Positions 17,735-28,362 are shown, numbered from the stretch's first letter. The stretch is DNA of 64,000 bases from Paenibacillus sp. G2S3 (GCF_030123105.1 NZ_CP126095.1:1612001-1676000); one strand, 5' to 3'. The notes: generated by a model not told the origin, from the sequence alone. Numbers and translations are program-made.

Positions 17735-19012
17735 TTAAAGCGTGCTTTCCCAGTTTCTTCTGAATTGTTTAGGGGTGATGCCGGTATATTTCTTAAACAC
17801 TTTGGTAAAATAGCTTTGATCGTTGAATTGTAGCCTCGTAGCGATATCAGATAAGCTAATGCCCGGTATTTCGATTAATCGTTTGGCTTCAACAATCCGC
17901 TCGAATTGAATAAAATCACTGATCGTGAATCCTGTTTCCTTCTTAAATAATAGAGAGAGATAGCTTCTGTTCAATCCAGCGACTTCAGCCAGCTTATCTA
18001 AGGAGAGTTCCTCATATAAGTGATTAAAAATATAGTTCTGACAGAGGGCCACGGTGCGCGAAAATTTCGCCATCCGGCTCTCTCTGACATGGTCAGCGAA
18101 ATCGCAAAGCGCATTAAGAATAGCATGATCTACAGCGGGAATGTCTTTTAGTTCTTCGATATGCTGGATATGAAAGTCGCTTAGGGTATAAGAAATCTCC
18201 CAATACAGCCCTCCATCAATAGCAGCACGTGTAGCGAGCGTAATACAGGAGATTGCCAGATTCTTTTTGTTGCGTAAATGGCTCTTCTTGGAGAGTACTC
18301 CGTAATTGTCTTCAGAAAAGGTTGCTTGGACACGAAGTAGCTCAGCTTTATTTCCATTTTTGATATGGTGAAATAAAGATTTTTCCAGCATGGGTTCGTG
18401 GTGTAGCCATGTATTCTCACGTCGGTAGGAAACGTCCAAGTCCAAACTGCCTGCGGGAGGCTGTTTATGTTCAAGAGTTCGGGCGTCCAGTAGCAGTTCG
18501 CTAAGGGATAACGTCTTTCCGGTAACGAGCGAGTACATCAGCATAGCGGTATGGTAAAGTCTCATTTTAGTTAGCACGGTCAAGCTTCGGTAGTATTTCA
18601 TCCATTGGTCGTGAAGTCTGAGTGGAACCTCCTGGTCGCGCATTAGACTAGTCATATTGTCCTCAGAAAGTTGAGAATACAGTGTAGGACCAATCACAAT
18701 GCTTCCCCCGTTACTGGTGTCTGAGGGCAGATGAAGAAGGATGTAATTCTCTAGGAAATTAGTGGTGCGAATGATGGGTATAGTGGCATTTGAGCTATCG
18801 TAGTAAGAGTTGTTCTCGCTTTTAGTAGTGTCTGCAATTTCTGAAAGGAGATCATTGATGTTATGAACCCAGGGGGCACTTTCCGAAGAGGAAGGCAACG
18901 CTAGCTCGATTCTCCGATTGGCGTCTAGCAGAAACACAGGAATTTGCAGCGATTCATACAACACTTTACAGATATATTGAGCTCCTTCACGACTGTCCAA
19001 ATAATTCACCAT
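17735..19012 (-). CDS. AraC-family regulator (YesN-like)
   Basis: A 425-residue transcriptional regulator. The C-terminal ~100 residues hold the AraC double helix-turn-helix (YEELSLDKLAEVAGLNRSY, then the second HTH ending FNDQSYFTKVFKKYTGITP). The N-terminal ~300 residues are a poorly conserved sensory region without TM segments. It is divergent from the GH3 gene at 19124 across 110 bp, so it probably controls that gene. ATG at 19012 is chosen because GAGGAGG sits 8 nt upstream; the longer frame from 19045 lacks a ribosome site. Confidence 0.88.
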   Translation of the reverse strand: MVNYLDSREGAQYICKVLYESLQIPVFLLDANRRIELALPSSSESAPWVHNINDLLSEIADTTKSENNSYYDSSNATIPIIRTTNFLENYILLHLPSDTSNGGSIVIGPTLYSQLSEDNMTSLMRDQEVPLRLHDQWMKYYRSLTVLTKMRLYHTAMLMYSLVTGKTLSLSELLLDARTLEHKQPPAGSLDLDVSYRRENTWLHHEPMLEKSLFHHIKNGNKAELLRVQATFSEDNYGVLSKKSHLRNKKNLAISCITLATRAAIDGGLYWEISYTLSDFHIQHIEELKDIPAVDHAILNALCDFADHVRESRMAKFSRTVALCQNYIFNHLYEELSLDKLAEVAGLNRSYLSLLFKKETGFTISDFIQFERIVEAKRLIEIPGISLSDIATRLQFNDQSYFTKVFKKYTGITPKQFRRNWESTL

Positions 19013-19123
19013 TTTTTCAACCTCCTCGCCCAACCAGAATACCAAAAATACAATGATAATGCCATAAATCTAACATGATGTAGATTAAAATGGGGATAGT
19101 ATACATTTAGAGGAGGTATTTTT

Positions 19124-21388
19124 ATGAAAACCAACATTCATGAACTCATATCACAAATGACCCTTGAGGAGAAAGCAGGACTCTGCTCAGGGCTTGATTT
19201 CTGGAATACAAAGGGCATTGAACGACTCGGAATCCCCTCTTTAATGGTAACGGACGGACCCCATGGTTTACGTAAGCAAAAAGAGAGCGCCGATCACCTC
19301 GGACTCAACAACAGTGTACCCGCGACTTGTTTTCCTTCTGCAGCAGGGATGGCTTCTTCCTGGGATCGGGATTTAATCGGGCGTGTGGGTAAAGCGCTCG
19401 GAAAAGAGTGTCAAGCAGAGAACGTCGCTGTTCTGCTCGGACCGGGAACGAATATTAAGCGCTCCCCGCTGAACGGTCGTAACTTCGAATATTTTTCGGA
19501 GGACCCTTATCTTTCTTCGGAGATGGGTGGGAATCATATCAAAGGCGTGCAAAGTGAAGGCGTAGGCACCTCGCTTAAGCATTTTGCTGCTAATAATCAA
19601 GAACACCGGAGAATGTCCGTAGATGCTGTGATAGATGAGCGGACGCTACGAGAAATCTATTTGGCTAGCTTTGAAGGCGCAGTTAAGCAGAGTCAACCAT
19701 GGAGCGTGATGTGCTCTTACAATCGAGTGAACGGTGAGTATGCTTCCGAAAGTGAATTTCTTCTGACTAAGATTCTTAGAGAAGAATGGGGCTACGAAGG
19801 ATTCGTCGTGTCCGACTGGGGTGCGGTCAATGAACGGGTGAAGGCACTGCAAGCAGGTCTGGAGCTGGAAATGCCGTCAACCGGAGGAATTGGTGATGCC
19901 AAGATTGTCGCAGCGGTGCAAAGTGGGGAGTTGGCGGAAGAAACGTTAAATCTTGCAGTGGAACGGTTGCTTACCTTTGTTTTTAAAGCGGTCGAGAACC
20001 GTAAAGATAGTGCTACATTTAATGCTGATGAGCATCACCGTCTGGCTCGTGAAGTGGCGCGGGAGAGCATGGTGCTCCTTAGAAATGAGGATCATATTTT
20101 ACCGCTATCTAAAGAAGGAAGCATTGCGATTATAGGTGAGTTTGCTAGGAATCCGCGTTATCAGGGCGGGGGTAGCTCACATGTGAATCCGACGAAGTTG
20201 GATGATGCTTTTGAAGAGATGAAGGCTCTTGCAGGATCTGCCGAGCTATTGTATGCACAAGGATATGAACTGAATCATGACGGGATTAATGAAGCTTTGC
20301 TACAAGAGGCACGGGATACAGCGGCCAAAGGGGATATAGCCGTATTGTTCCTTGGACTTCCGGATAACTATGAATCAGAAGGTTATGATCGCAGTCATTT
20401 GTCGCTTCCAGAGAGCCATAAAGCGCTGATCAATGCAGTGGCTGAGGTGCAAAGTAATATCGTTGTCGTACTCAGCAATGGTTCACCCATAGAAATGCCT
20501 TGGATTCATAAAACTAAGGGGATTCTTGAAGGTTATCTAGGCGGTCAGGCTTTTGGCGGTGCAGTGGCAGATTTACTGTTTGGAGAGGTTAGTCCAAGTG
20601 GCAAGCTGGCAGAGACCTTCCCGATGAAGCTGAGTGATAATCCATCCTTTCTTAATTTCCCAGGTGAAGGGGATACGGTAGAGTACAGAGAAGGCTTGTT
20701 TGTAGGCTATCGTTATTATGATAAAAAAGAGCTTGAACCGCTGTTTCCTTTCGGCTTCGGTCTCAGCTACACAGCGTTTCAATACAGCAATTTGAGAATC
20801 TCAAAGAGCAGCATAAAAGATACCGAGAACGTACAGGTTACGGCTACCATCAAAAACACGGGTACTCGCGCAGGAAAAGAAATCGTTCAGCTCTATGTTA
20901 GCGATGTGAAGAGCAGCGTAATCCGTCCGCTTAAGGAGCTTAAGGGCTTCCAGAAGCTAGCGCTTCAGCCTGGGAAAGAGCAAGAGGTTTCTTTTGAACT
21001 GGATAAACGCTCCTTTGCTTATTACAACGTTAACATTGGTGATTGGCATGTGGAAAGTGGAGTCTTTGACATTACTATCGGTTCCTCTTCACGGGATATT
21101 CGTCTGACTGCTTCTATTGAAGTAGAATCGACAGCTCCACTTGCATTACGTTATCATCGCAACAGTACCGTTGGTGATTTGCTGGACAATCCACGCTCGG
21201 CAGATAAAGTGAAGAAATTCAGCAGTATTTTTGGCATGGAAGGTGCGATGGAAGATAATCCGGAGATGTTCATGGCGATGATGAAATATATGCCGCTACG
21301 GGCGCTGGTTGGGTTCGGTCAAGGGAAATACACGGAAGAAGATTTAGCCAAGGATCTGCAAGAATTTAATGCTTTGGCTGTAGAGTAG
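19124..21388 (+). CDS. Glycoside hydrolase family 3 (beta-glucosidase type)
   Basis: A 754-residue cytoplasmic GH3 enzyme with no signal peptide, expected to remove non-reducing-end glucose or a related sugar from imported oligosaccharides. It has the (beta/alpha)8 domain with KHFAANNQE, the nucleophile Asp231 in VVSDWGA, the second alpha/beta sandwich domain ([15 protein letters not shown]) and a C-terminal fibronectin-III-like domain after [11 protein letters not shown] 60-residue C-terminal tail includes [17 protein letters not shown], commonly seen in Firmicutes GH3 proteins. A GAGGAGG Shine-Dalgarno precedes the ATG. Regulation by the divergent AraC protein is likely. Confidence 0.93.
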   Translation: MKTNIHELISQMTLEEKAGLCSGLDFWNTKGIERLGIPSLMVTDGPHGLRKQKESADHLGLNNSVPATCFPSAAGMASSWDRDLIGRVGKALGKECQAENVAVLLGPGTNIKRSPLNGRNFEYFSEDPYLSSEMGGNHIKGVQSEGVGTSLKHFAANNQEHRRMSVDAVIDERTLREIYLASFEGAVKQSQPWSVMCSYNRVNGEYASESEFLLTKILREEWGYEGFVVSDWGAVNERVKALQAGLELEMPSTGGIGDAKIVAAVQSGELAEETLNLAVERLLTFVFKAVENRKDSATFNADEHHRLAREVARESMVLLRNEDHILPLSKEGSIAIIGEFARNPRYQGGGSSHVNPTKLDDAFEEMKALAGSAELLYAQGYELNHDGINEALLQEARDTAAKGDIAVLFLGLPDNYESEGYDRSHLSLPESHKALINAVAEVQSNIVVVLSNGSPIEMPWIHKTKGILEGYLGGQAFGGAVADLLFGEVSPSGKLAETFPMKLSDNPSFLNFPGEGDTVEYREGLFVGYRYYDKKELEPLFPFGFGLSYTAFQYSNLRISKSSIKDTENVQVTATIKNTGTRAGKEIVQLYVSDVKSSVIRPLKELKGFQKLALQPGKEQEVSFELDKRSFAYYNVNIGDWHVESGVFDITIGSSSRDIRLTASIEVESTAPLALRYHRNSTVGDLLDNPRSADKVKKFSSIFGMEGAMEDNPEMFMAMMKYMPLRALVGFGQGKYTEEDLAKDLQEFNALAVE

Positions 21389-21564
21389 GAGATCAGTTCG
21401 AAGAAGTTCGAAAAATATTTCAAGCCATGGTTATCGAGAAGGGGTTACTTTCCAAAAGCGGGTTAGAAGAATCGTTGGTTTAGATCAAATATGAAATGGA
21501 ATTTGAGGGAGTGATCCTCAACGTTCTCCAAATAACGTTATTTTATGACAAAGGCTACCCTTAG
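21388..21564 (+). pseudogene. Possible gene remnant with internal stop
   Basis: One frame downstream of the GH3 gene reads as a charged, protein-like peptide (DQFEEVRKIFQAMVIEKG, then LLSKSGLEESLV), meets a TAG at 21481, and continues as IKYEMEFEGVILNV before stopping at 21562. No start codon with a ribosome site is visible. I do not recognise the family. It may be a decayed gene fragment or chance. Confidence 0.3.
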
Positions 21565-21577
21565 AGGTAGCTTTTTT
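21549..21577 (+). terminator. Intrinsic terminator
   Basis: GCTACC (21554-21559) pairs with GGTAGC (21566-21571), extended by the A/T flanks and followed by T6. It probably ends the GH3 transcript. From here to 21950 I see no gene, only the palindrome at 21660. Confidence 0.8.
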
Positions 21578-21659
21578 GGTGTTCGGAGGATTGGATTAAT
21601 GATCCTACATTCTCTCGTTCATCTCACTCTAAATCATAAAAATTCCATTAAATAACATA

Positions 21660-21673
21660 TTGTCATATGACAA
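21660..21673. promoter_or_regulatory. Perfect 14-bp palindrome upstream of the glycosyltransferase
   Basis: TTGTCATATGACAA is fully symmetrical and lies 300 bp upstream of the surface-protein cluster, with a related GATGACAAC just downstream. It could be an operator; no binding protein is suggested by the neighbours. Confidence 0.35.
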
Positions 21674-21968
21674 AAGTGATGACAACGTACACTATTTAAA
21701 TGCTCTATTTTTATATATATTGTTGGAATGACATGTGCAAGATGCTGGTAGTGGTATGAAAAAGATGAGATAATCGATAATTTTCTTGATGTATGGCTGA
21801 GTTGTAAATAGCAACTTTAGTTGTCTTGATTGCACCACGGATGGAATGGTAGATTTAGGTAAATTGTCGAATGTAGGAGGAAATAAGCGTCGATATTGGC
21901 ATGGCATCAGTAGTTAACCATATCTGGAAGCGATCTACAACTAAATAATAATGGATGGTACAAAGCGA

Positions 21969-23786
21969 ATGAAAATTAGCATTATATTGTTGGCTCAGCA
22001 CTTTAACTTAACCTTACAATGTCTGGATCGAATTAAGCAATATACGTCTATGTCCTATGAACTGATTGTTGTCTCGGATAACAAATCTGCTGAAGTGTCG
22101 AATTTTCTTGCATATGAATACGGCGTTCATGTCATTCATAGCAGGGGCATAGGGGTTGCAGCTGCATTTAATCTGGGCGCGGTGTCATCTTCGGGTGATC
22201 GTCTTGTATTTATCCGCGATCAGATCATGGTAAATGAGGGATGGCTAGAGCAGTTGTCTGGCTGTCTGGACCATCACCCGAATGCTGCGATCGTGGGTCC
22301 GAGGATGAATGACGTTAGTGGCGGCCAAAGGATTCCGATTGTTTATCAGAACATGGAGCAACTCTATCAGTCGGCATCGATGCTTGCCATCGGGAAAACG
22401 ATGTCTTGGACCCGGGTTCCTAGGCTTGTCAGTTTGCTAATGATGATGCCGCGTCAGTATTTTGAGCAGATCGGGTCCTTCGATGAGAGGTTTGAGGTCG
22501 AATCCTATGAGGATGACGATCTGTGTTACCGCGCGTTATCTATGAATCTGGATATTTACATAGCCGAAGGATGCGTAGTTTTCCGAAAGGAGCCTCCTTC
22601 AGTAAATCCCAATGATTCCGATTGGTACAATAACCGATTAATTTTGAATCGTGCTAAGGCCATAAGCAAGTGGGGATTCGATTTAACTTCGTCCTTGCAT
22701 AGCGGCACACGGAAGATCACGGTTAGCCTATGCATGATCGTGAAGAATGAAGAACACACCTTAGGACGTTGTTTATCCAGCGTGCGGGAGCTAGTCGATG
22801 AGATTATTATTGTCGATACGGGTTCGAGTGATGGAACGAAAGCGCTTGCGGCTTCTTATGGAGCTCAGGTTTATGATTTCGAGTGGGTGAACGATTTCTC
22901 CAAGGCAAGGAATTATGCCTTCAGTCTCGCCACTCAAGAGTATCTCCTGTGGCTGGATGCGGACGATTATCTACAGTCAGAGGATGCAGAGGCTCTTCGG
23001 TCCATTGTATCCGGATTACCCTGGGATATCGATGCCGTATCGATGCATTATTATCTCGAACATGATAAGGACGGAAACGTAACTTCGAGCTTGAGGCGGA
23101 ATCGTCTGGTTAGAAGAAGTTGTGGCTTCCGTTGGATTGGAATTGTTCATGAGTACCTGGAGGTCACAGGCAATGTGTTCTATGCCGAGTTAGGCATAAC
23201 GCATGATCGGAAGCATACGCAATCTTCGCGTAATCTTCTCATTTATGAGGGGATGCTGGAAGCGCAGACGAGCTTCACTCCGCGGGATATATTTTACTAT
23301 GCTAACGAGTTATACGACCACGGCCAATGGCAGCGAGCGATAGAGCAATACGATGCCTTCATCGCAATGCCGAATGGCTGGATGGAGGACAAGCTGTTCG
23401 CTAGCCGGCGTGCCGCAGATGCGTTGTCACAATTAGGTCGGTTTCAAGAAGCCAAGCTTAAAGTACTTCAAGCCTTTGCATTGTTGCCTCCCCGGGCAGA
23501 AGCCTGTTGCCAATTAGGGTCTTATGAGCTGATCGAACAACGGTTCGAGAATGCTGCTTTTTGGTATAAGCTCGCCACGGAAGTACCTAAGCCGACTGAA
23601 CCTAACGCTAGAGTAGAAGTTCCGTCATGGACGTGGCTGCCGCATTTACAATTATGCGTTTGTTACGATCGCTTAGGACAATACGAACAAGCTCACTATC
23701 ACAATGAGATAGCTGGGGGCTATGTTCCGGAGTATCCGAGCGTTATGGCAAATCGCGATTATTTGAAGCAATACATAACTTTATAA
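21969..23786 (+). CDS. Double-domain family 2 glycosyltransferase with C-terminal TPR-like region
   Basis: A protein of about 605 residues with two GT-A (GT2) domains. The first (residues 1-240) begins with KISIILLAQHFN and has the EDDDLCYRA region. The second starts near residue 249 (KITVSLCMIVKNEEHTLGRCL) and has DTGSSDGT and a metal-binding DADD near residue 330. The C-terminal ~180 residues look like TPR helices (ANELYDHGQWQRAIEQYDAFI). It lies 20 bp before the collagen-like gene, so it probably glycosylates the Thr-rich collagen repeats of that protein. No TM segments, so cytoplasmic. The start is ambiguous: 21951 would add six residues and neither has a strong Shine-Dalgarno. Confidence 0.88.
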   Translation: MKISIILLAQHFNLTLQCLDRIKQYTSMSYELIVVSDNKSAEVSNFLAYEYGVHVIHSRGIGVAAAFNLGAVSSSGDRLVFIRDQIMVNEGWLEQLSGCLDHHPNAAIVGPRMNDVSGGQRIPIVYQNMEQLYQSASMLAIGKTMSWTRVPRLVSLLMMMPRQYFEQIGSFDERFEVESYEDDDLCYRALSMNLDIYIAEGCVVFRKEPPSVNPNDSDWYNNRLILNRAKAISKWGFDLTSSLHSGTRKITVSLCMIVKNEEHTLGRCLSSVRELVDEIIIVDTGSSDGTKALAASYGAQVYDFEWVNDFSKARNYAFSLATQEYLLWLDADDYLQSEDAEALRSIVSGLPWDIDAVSMHYYLEHDKDGNVTSSLRRNRLVRRSCGFRWIGIVHEYLEVTGNVFYAELGITHDRKHTQSSRNLLIYEGMLEAQTSFTPRDIFYYANELYDHGQWQRAIEQYDAFIAMPNGWMEDKLFASRRAADALSQLGRFQEAKLKVLQAFALLPPRAEACCQLGSYELIEQRFENAAFWYKLATEVPKPTEPNARVEVPSWTWLPHLQLCVCYDRLGQYEQAHYHNEIAGGYVPEYPSVMANRDYLKQYITL

Positions 23787-23806
23787 ACTTGAGGGGGATT
23801 TAGGTA

Positions 23807-26377
23807 ATGGCAAGATTGAAGAGGACGAAGGCAAGTAGTAAGAAGAGTGGCAAGCAGTTAGCTTACAAGAGCTCAATGGCGTTTATTCTAATGAGTCAAT
23901 TGATTGCGCCATTGAGTCCTGCTTATAGCGGTATTCTACCCCGGGCTAGTGCAGCAGCTTATAGCGATGTTAATACTACCTCATGGGCGTACCAGTATAT
24001 TACCAAAGCCTCCGCGCTTGGGGTAATTGAAGGAGATGGTTCCGGCAACTTCAGCCCGAACCGTCCAGTTACGAAGCAGGAAGCGGTTGTTATGGTGCTC
24101 AGGTTCATGGGATATGAGCAGCCTAAGGTAAATGGCGGAAGCTTGCCCTTCACCGTGGATTCATGGGCTACTGTATGGATACAGCAAGCCATTGACATCG
24201 GCCTCGTGATTCCAAGCGAGGAAGTGAGACCCAACACCGTCATCTGGGGAAAAGAGCAAGCAAGTCGAGAGTGGATAACACGTCTAATTATTCGTGCGGC
24301 AGGCAAGGAATCCGAGGCTATCAAGTTTAAGGATAGCAACATTGGTTTTTTGGATGCGTCAGACGCGTCGGACTGGGCAGCAGGCTACATTAATGCCGCA
24401 GTTAACCGCAATGTTATATCTGGTTTCCCAAATAATACTTTCAAGCCTAAGCAGACGGCTACTCGCGCCGAGTTTGCCGCTATCTTATCTAAGACGGAAA
24501 TATTTGCGAGCACGGTATCCGATCGGATTATCCATGGCTCTGTCGTCTCGATGTCGAAAAACTCGATCGAAGTGTTAAGCAGTAGTGGTCAGACGGAGAA
24601 ATTCGAAATCAATAGCAATTCTGTTTTGTTCGGAGACAATGGCAAGGGCGTGTTCCCTACGGGGTCTTTGGTGACGCTCATTCATAATGGAGGAATGGCT
24701 TCCTTCGTTGAAGTATTGGGAATGGGGGCAGTAGGCCAGACAGGTTCGAAAGGTGAAAAAGGTGACACAGGTGCAACCGGTCCAGCGGGTCAAAACGGGG
24801 CTTCTGGTTCAAGTGGACCGCAAGGCGCAACCGGAGCAACCGGAGCGACTGGAGCAGTTGGAGCAACTGGAGCAGTAGGAGCGACTGGAGCAGTAGGAGC
24901 GACTGGAGCAGTCGGAGCGACAGGGGCAGTTGGAGCGACTGGAGCAGTTGGAGCGACTGGAGCAGTTGGAGCGACTGGAGCAGTTGGGGCGACTGGAGCA
25001 GTCGGAGCGACTGGAGCAGTAGGAGCGACAGGAGCAGTCGGAGCGACAGGAGCAACCGGAGCAACTGGAGCAGTTGGAGCGACTGGAGCAGTTGGAGCGG
25101 CTGGAGCGGTAGGAGCGACAGGAGCAGTCGGAGCGACAGGGGCAGTCGGAGCGACAGGAGCAGTTGGAGCGACAGGAGCAGTTGGAGCGACAGGGGCAGT
25201 TGGAGCGACTGGAGCAGTCGGAGCGACAGGAGCAGTCGGAGCGACTGGAGCAGTCGGAGCGACTGGAGCAGTCGGAGCAACTGGAGCAGTTGGAGCGGCT
25301 GGAGCAGTTGGAGCGACTGGGGCTGTTGGAGCGACTGGGGCTGTTGGAGCAACCGGGGCTGTAGGAGCAACTGGAGCAGTTGGAGCGACTGGGGCAGTTG
25401 GAGCGACAGGAGCAGTAGGAGCGACTGGGGCAGTCGGAGCGACTGGAGCAGTAGGAGCGACTGGGGCTGTTGGAGCAACCGGAGCGGTTGGAGCGACAGG
25501 AGCAGTAGGAGCGACAGGGGCAGTTGGGGCGACTGGGGCTGTCGGCGCAACCGGAATTGGTTTAGATGGAATCCTTCCGTTCAATCAAACGAGTTCCTAT
25601 CATGCAGGTCAAGTCGTTACTTATTTGGGAAGTATATACATCGTTACGATAAGCAACCCATCCGGAGTACCCTCTGATTTAAATAACGACTATACCCTAC
25701 TTGTTTCTAAAGGTGAAACCGGAGCAACCGGCGCACAGGGAGTCCAAGGAATTCAAGGGGTAACCGGGGCAAGCGGATCTACGGGCGCACAAGGAATTCA
25801 AGGAGTTCAAGGGGTAACTGGAGCAACCGGGGCATCTGGCGCATCAACAATAATTCCATTCTCTTCAGGCGCACCAATTACCATAACGACAGCCCTCGGG
25901 GGATTAACCAACAGAGTGGCGATGCTCGGATTTGGCAGTTCATACTCAGGAGCTAGTATAGTAGGTGGAAAAATAGATTTAACTAGAAGTAATGGATCTG
26001 ATCCTACAAAAGATCCATACAACCAAGCGTTTATCATTCCACGTAATGGTACGATTACATCAATCTATACTTCCTTCAGCACAACTGCAGCAATGTCTTT
26101 AATCGGCACGACCTTAAACGTTTCAGCACAATTATTTAAAGCGGATAGTAACAGCAACATTTTTACTCCTATTAGTGGTGCAGTAGTATCCTTGGCGCCT
26201 AGTTTGACAGGAATAATATCTGTCGGATCTATTAGTACCGGATCAATTACAGGGTTAAATGCGGCTGTTCAGGCTGGCGATCGCTTAATGTTAGTAGTGG
26301 TCCCTACGATAACTTCGGGTATAGACTCGATAACTACACTAACAGGTTATGCGAGCGCCGGAATTGAGATTAAGTAA
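23807..26377 (+). CDS. SLH-domain collagen-like surface protein with BclB-type C-terminal domain
   Basis: An 856-residue secreted protein. It has a basic N-terminus and signal peptide ending near ASAAAYSD (about residue 46), three SLH domains (about 46-225), a small beta-rich segment (about 230-305), then a collagen-like Gly-X-Y region (about 310-583) dominated by about 40 GAVGAT hexapeptides. A short module ([21 protein letters not shown]) and a second Gly-X-Y stretch (about 636-680) follow. The last ~175 residues (from [13 protein letters not shown]) match my memory of the exosporium protein BclB C-terminal domain. SLH domains bind pyruvylated cell-wall polymers, so this would be a cell-wall-anchored collagen-like fibre, with Thr as likely glycosylation sites. 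The repeats keep open frames on both strands, which is a side effect of composition. Confidence 0.9.
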   Translation: MARLKRTKASSKKSGKQLAYKSSMAFILMSQLIAPLSPAYSGILPRASAAAYSDVNTTSWAYQYITKASALGVIEGDGSGNFSPNRPVTKQEAVVMVLRFMGYEQPKVNGGSLPFTVDSWATVWIQQAIDIGLVIPSEEVRPNTVIWGKEQASREWITRLIIRAAGKESEAIKFKDSNIGFLDASDASDWAAGYINAAVNRNVISGFPNNTFKPKQTATRAEFAAILSKTEIFASTVSDRIIHGSVVSMSKNSIEVLSSSGQTEKFEINSNSVLFGDNGKGVFPTGSLVTLIHNGGMASFVEVLGMGAVGQTGSKGEKGDTGATGPAGQNGASGSSGPQGATGATGATGAVGATGAVGATGAVGATGAVGATGAVGATGAVGATGAVGATGAVGATGAVGATGAVGATGAVGATGATGATGAVGATGAVGAAGAVGATGAVGATGAVGATGAVGATGAVGATGAVGATGAVGATGAVGATGAVGATGAVGATGAVGAAGAVGATGAVGATGAVGATGAVGATGAVGATGAVGATGAVGATGAVGATGAVGATGAVGATGAVGATGAVGATGAVGATGAVGATGIGLDGILPFNQTSSYHAGQVVTYLGSIYIVTISNPSGVPSDLNNDYTLLVSKGETGATGAQGVQGIQGVTGASGSTGAQGIQGVQGVTGATGASGASTIIPFSSGAPITITTALGGLTNRVAMLGFGSSYSGASIVGGKIDLTRSNGSDPTKDPYNQAFIIPRNGTITSIYTSFSTTAAMSLIGTTLNVSAQLFKADSNSNIFTPISGAVVSLAPSLTGIISVGSISTGSITGLNAAVQAGDRLMLVVVPTITSGIDSITTLTGYASAGIEIK
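24827..25555 (+). repeat. 18-bp coding tandem repeat (GAVGAT)n
   Basis: About 40 units of an 18-bp repeat, consensus GGAGCAGTTGGAGCGACT, fill the collagen-like region. Variation is almost all at third codon positions (gca/gct, gtt/gtc/gta, act/aca/acc), which indicates selection on the peptide. Two units are GAAGAV (near 25096 and 25291) and there are two GATGATGAT interruptions (24831 and about 25057), hinting at block duplications. Copy number is expected to vary by slippage and to be hard to assemble. Confidence 0.92.
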
Positions 26378-26430
26378 TGCAAGATTTGGGGTTGGAACCA
26401 TCCATTTTGTATGATAGGAAGTGATTAAAT

Positions 26431-28260
26431 ATGGCAAGGAAGCTAGTTTCGATAAAAAGATTGAGCTTACTGTTGGTGTTAGTTCTTATATTTCCATTCG
26501 TCATTCAATTTCCGTCTGCGGGGTATGCAAAGGGACGTTCTTACGAACAGGTAAAGCTGCTGGCTGCACCGGCGAATCTGGCAGTTAGCGGCACAACCTC
26601 CACAAGCATCGGCCTTACCTGGGATGCCGTAGTGGGAAGCTCTGACTCCGATGTGAGTTATAAGGTAAGTCTAGTGGAGCAGACTAATTCTAGCGTGGCC
26701 GATGTGGTCTACAACTTCGATTCAGGCGGATTAACGGAGTATACGGTGAAGGGATTAGCTTCCGAACGGAGCTATACATTTACGGTCCAAGCGATAAATT
26801 TATCCGGACCTATGTCCAAAACAAGCCTCCCTTTAATTGCAAGTACGCTTCCAGCGGAACCACAACCTCCGACAACGGAGGAAGAGGAACTTCCTTTAGC
26901 CGATCAAGAACCGCCGAGTACACCCGAGTTAAGTCTTATCGGTCGCACATCGGGTAGTATTAGCTTGGCATGGAGTTCATCCGAGGATAATGTCGGAGTT
27001 GCGGAGTATGTTCTATATCAGGACTCCGATCAGTTGGCAGAAGTCACAGTAAGCACAACAGTCTACACGGCCATCAACTTAAAGGCTGGACAGGAGTACA
27101 TCTTTTTAGTACAAGCTATAGACGAATCGGGGAACAAATCGGCTTTTAGCAACGAGTTGAAGGTTAGTACACTTGATGATGTAAGTGATGTTGGCCCGAT
27201 TATGAGCATGGGCAACGGGAATTCCTTCCATACATTGACTGTACAGCCGGAGGGTACCGTATGGGCTTGGGGCAATAATAGGAAAGGCCAGCTGGGTGAT
27301 AGCACGACCATTGCTCGTAATAAGCCTGTGCGGATCGTTGGTTTGCCGGAGATAAGCGCCGCATCCGTTGGACAAGACCATTCTATCGCACTCGCGACGG
27401 ACGGAACGGTTTGGACATGGGGAGGCAATAGTGTGGGCCAACTGGGTAATGGTACGTTGGAGTCCCAGCTTGTGCCGCAGCAAGTGCCTGGATTGGCGCG
27501 TGTCGTAGCGGTTCAAGCGGGTGAGCAGCATTCGTTGGCGTTATTGTCCGATGGAACGGTGTGGGCGTGGGGACTTAACGCATATGGGCAGCTTGGAGAT
27601 GGGACCACCGAGGATAGCGCATTACCGGTGCAGGTTGCAGGCTTGGAGTCTATCGTATCGATCTCGGCCGGAGCCTTTCATAATCTAGCAGTTAGCCGCG
27701 ATGGTCAGGTTTACGCCTGGGGGTTCAATGCGTATGGTCAGCTCGGTGATAACACAAAGACCGACCACGCGACTCCCATGCAGGTTGCTGAATTAAGCGG
27801 CGTTGCGTCCGTATCAGCTGGCTTCTATCACAGCATGGCAGTGAAAAAGAACGGAACCGTGTGGAGCTGGGGAACGAACGTCAAGGGGGTTTTGGGTGAT
27901 GGGACTACCGAAGATCATTATACACCCGTTCAAGCGGTGGATCTTGGTTCAGTGATCAGCGTATCCGCTGGCGCCTTGCATAGCATAGCGCTGAAGAGCG
28001 ACGGAACCGTATGGATATGGGGAGCGAACAACGAGGGACAGCTTGGTGGTGGAGCTGAGTCGGAGCGTTCCATCGCGTCTAAGCTCAATCTTGGCAGTCG
28101 CATCGTCATTATTAGTGCAGGTTATATGAGCAGCGGTGCGGTTAGCGAGGAGGGAGCCTTGCTGACTTGGGGATATAATGGGTTAGCCCAGCTTGGCGAT
28201 GGCACTTTTACTAATATCATAGATCCGGTTGCAATTTCACTTGTAGAAGAAACTAATTAA
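26431..28260 (+). CDS. Secreted FN3 / RCC1-repeat (beta-propeller) protein
   Basis: A 609-residue exported protein. It has a signal peptide (residues 1-33, cleavage near SAGYAKG), a first fibronectin-III domain (about 43-140), an acidic Pro/Glu linker, a second FN3 domain (about 163-250), then seven RCC1-type repeats (about 258-600). Each repeat has a core like VWAWGNNRKGQLGD (others WTWGGNSVGQLGN, WAWGLNAYGQLGD, YAWGFNAYGQLGD, WSWGTNVKGVLGD, WIWGANNEGQLGG, LTWGYNGLAQLGD), enough for a complete seven-bladed propeller. It follows the collagen-like gene by 53 bp with a GGAAGTG Shine-Dalgarno, so the two may be coexpressed. Its binding partner is unknown. Confidence 0.9.
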   Translation: MARKLVSIKRLSLLLVLVLIFPFVIQFPSAGYAKGRSYEQVKLLAAPANLAVSGTTSTSIGLTWDAVVGSSDSDVSYKVSLVEQTNSSVADVVYNFDSGGLTEYTVKGLASERSYTFTVQAINLSGPMSKTSLPLIASTLPAEPQPPTTEEEELPLADQEPPSTPELSLIGRTSGSISLAWSSSEDNVGVAEYVLYQDSDQLAEVTVSTTVYTAINLKAGQEYIFLVQAIDESGNKSAFSNELKVSTLDDVSDVGPIMSMGNGNSFHTLTVQPEGTVWAWGNNRKGQLGDSTTIARNKPVRIVGLPEISAASVGQDHSIALATDGTVWTWGGNSVGQLGNGTLESQLVPQQVPGLARVVAVQAGEQHSLALLSDGTVWAWGLNAYGQLGDGTTEDSALPVQVAGLESIVSISAGAFHNLAVSRDGQVYAWGFNAYGQLGDNTKTDHATPMQVAELSGVASVSAGFYHSMAVKKNGTVWSWGTNVKGVLGDGTTEDHYTPVQAVDLGSVISVSAGALHSIALKSDGTVWIWGANNEGQLGGGAESERSIASKLNLGSRIVIISAGYMSSGAVSEEGALLTWGYNGLAQLGDGTFTNIIDPVAISLVEETN

Positions 28261-28271
28261 ATTTGAAGAAT

Positions 28272-28312
28272 AGGGAATTGTATGCCTAAGCGGCTGTGAA
28301 TTCCCTGTTTTT
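28272..28312 (+). terminator. Intrinsic terminator
   Basis: AGGGAATT (28272-28279) pairs with AATTCCCT (28299-28306), followed by GTTTTTG. It ends the surface-protein cluster. Confidence 0.75.
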
Positions 28313-28362
28313 GTATGTGAGTCAAAGGAGATTGGCCCAAATGCCTCTGCATTTGGCTAAAA

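Noticed and set aside
21692..21907. 71-residue minus-strand frame before the glycosyltransferase
   Set aside because: AT-rich leader, no Shine-Dalgarno, composition unlike a protein.
24678..25584. Long antisense frames (264 and 290 residues) and a short extra sense frame over the collagen repeat
   Set aside because: They read as APVAPT or LLQSLR repeats that arise only from the repeat composition of the sense gene; no ribosome site, and third-position drift follows the sense frame.
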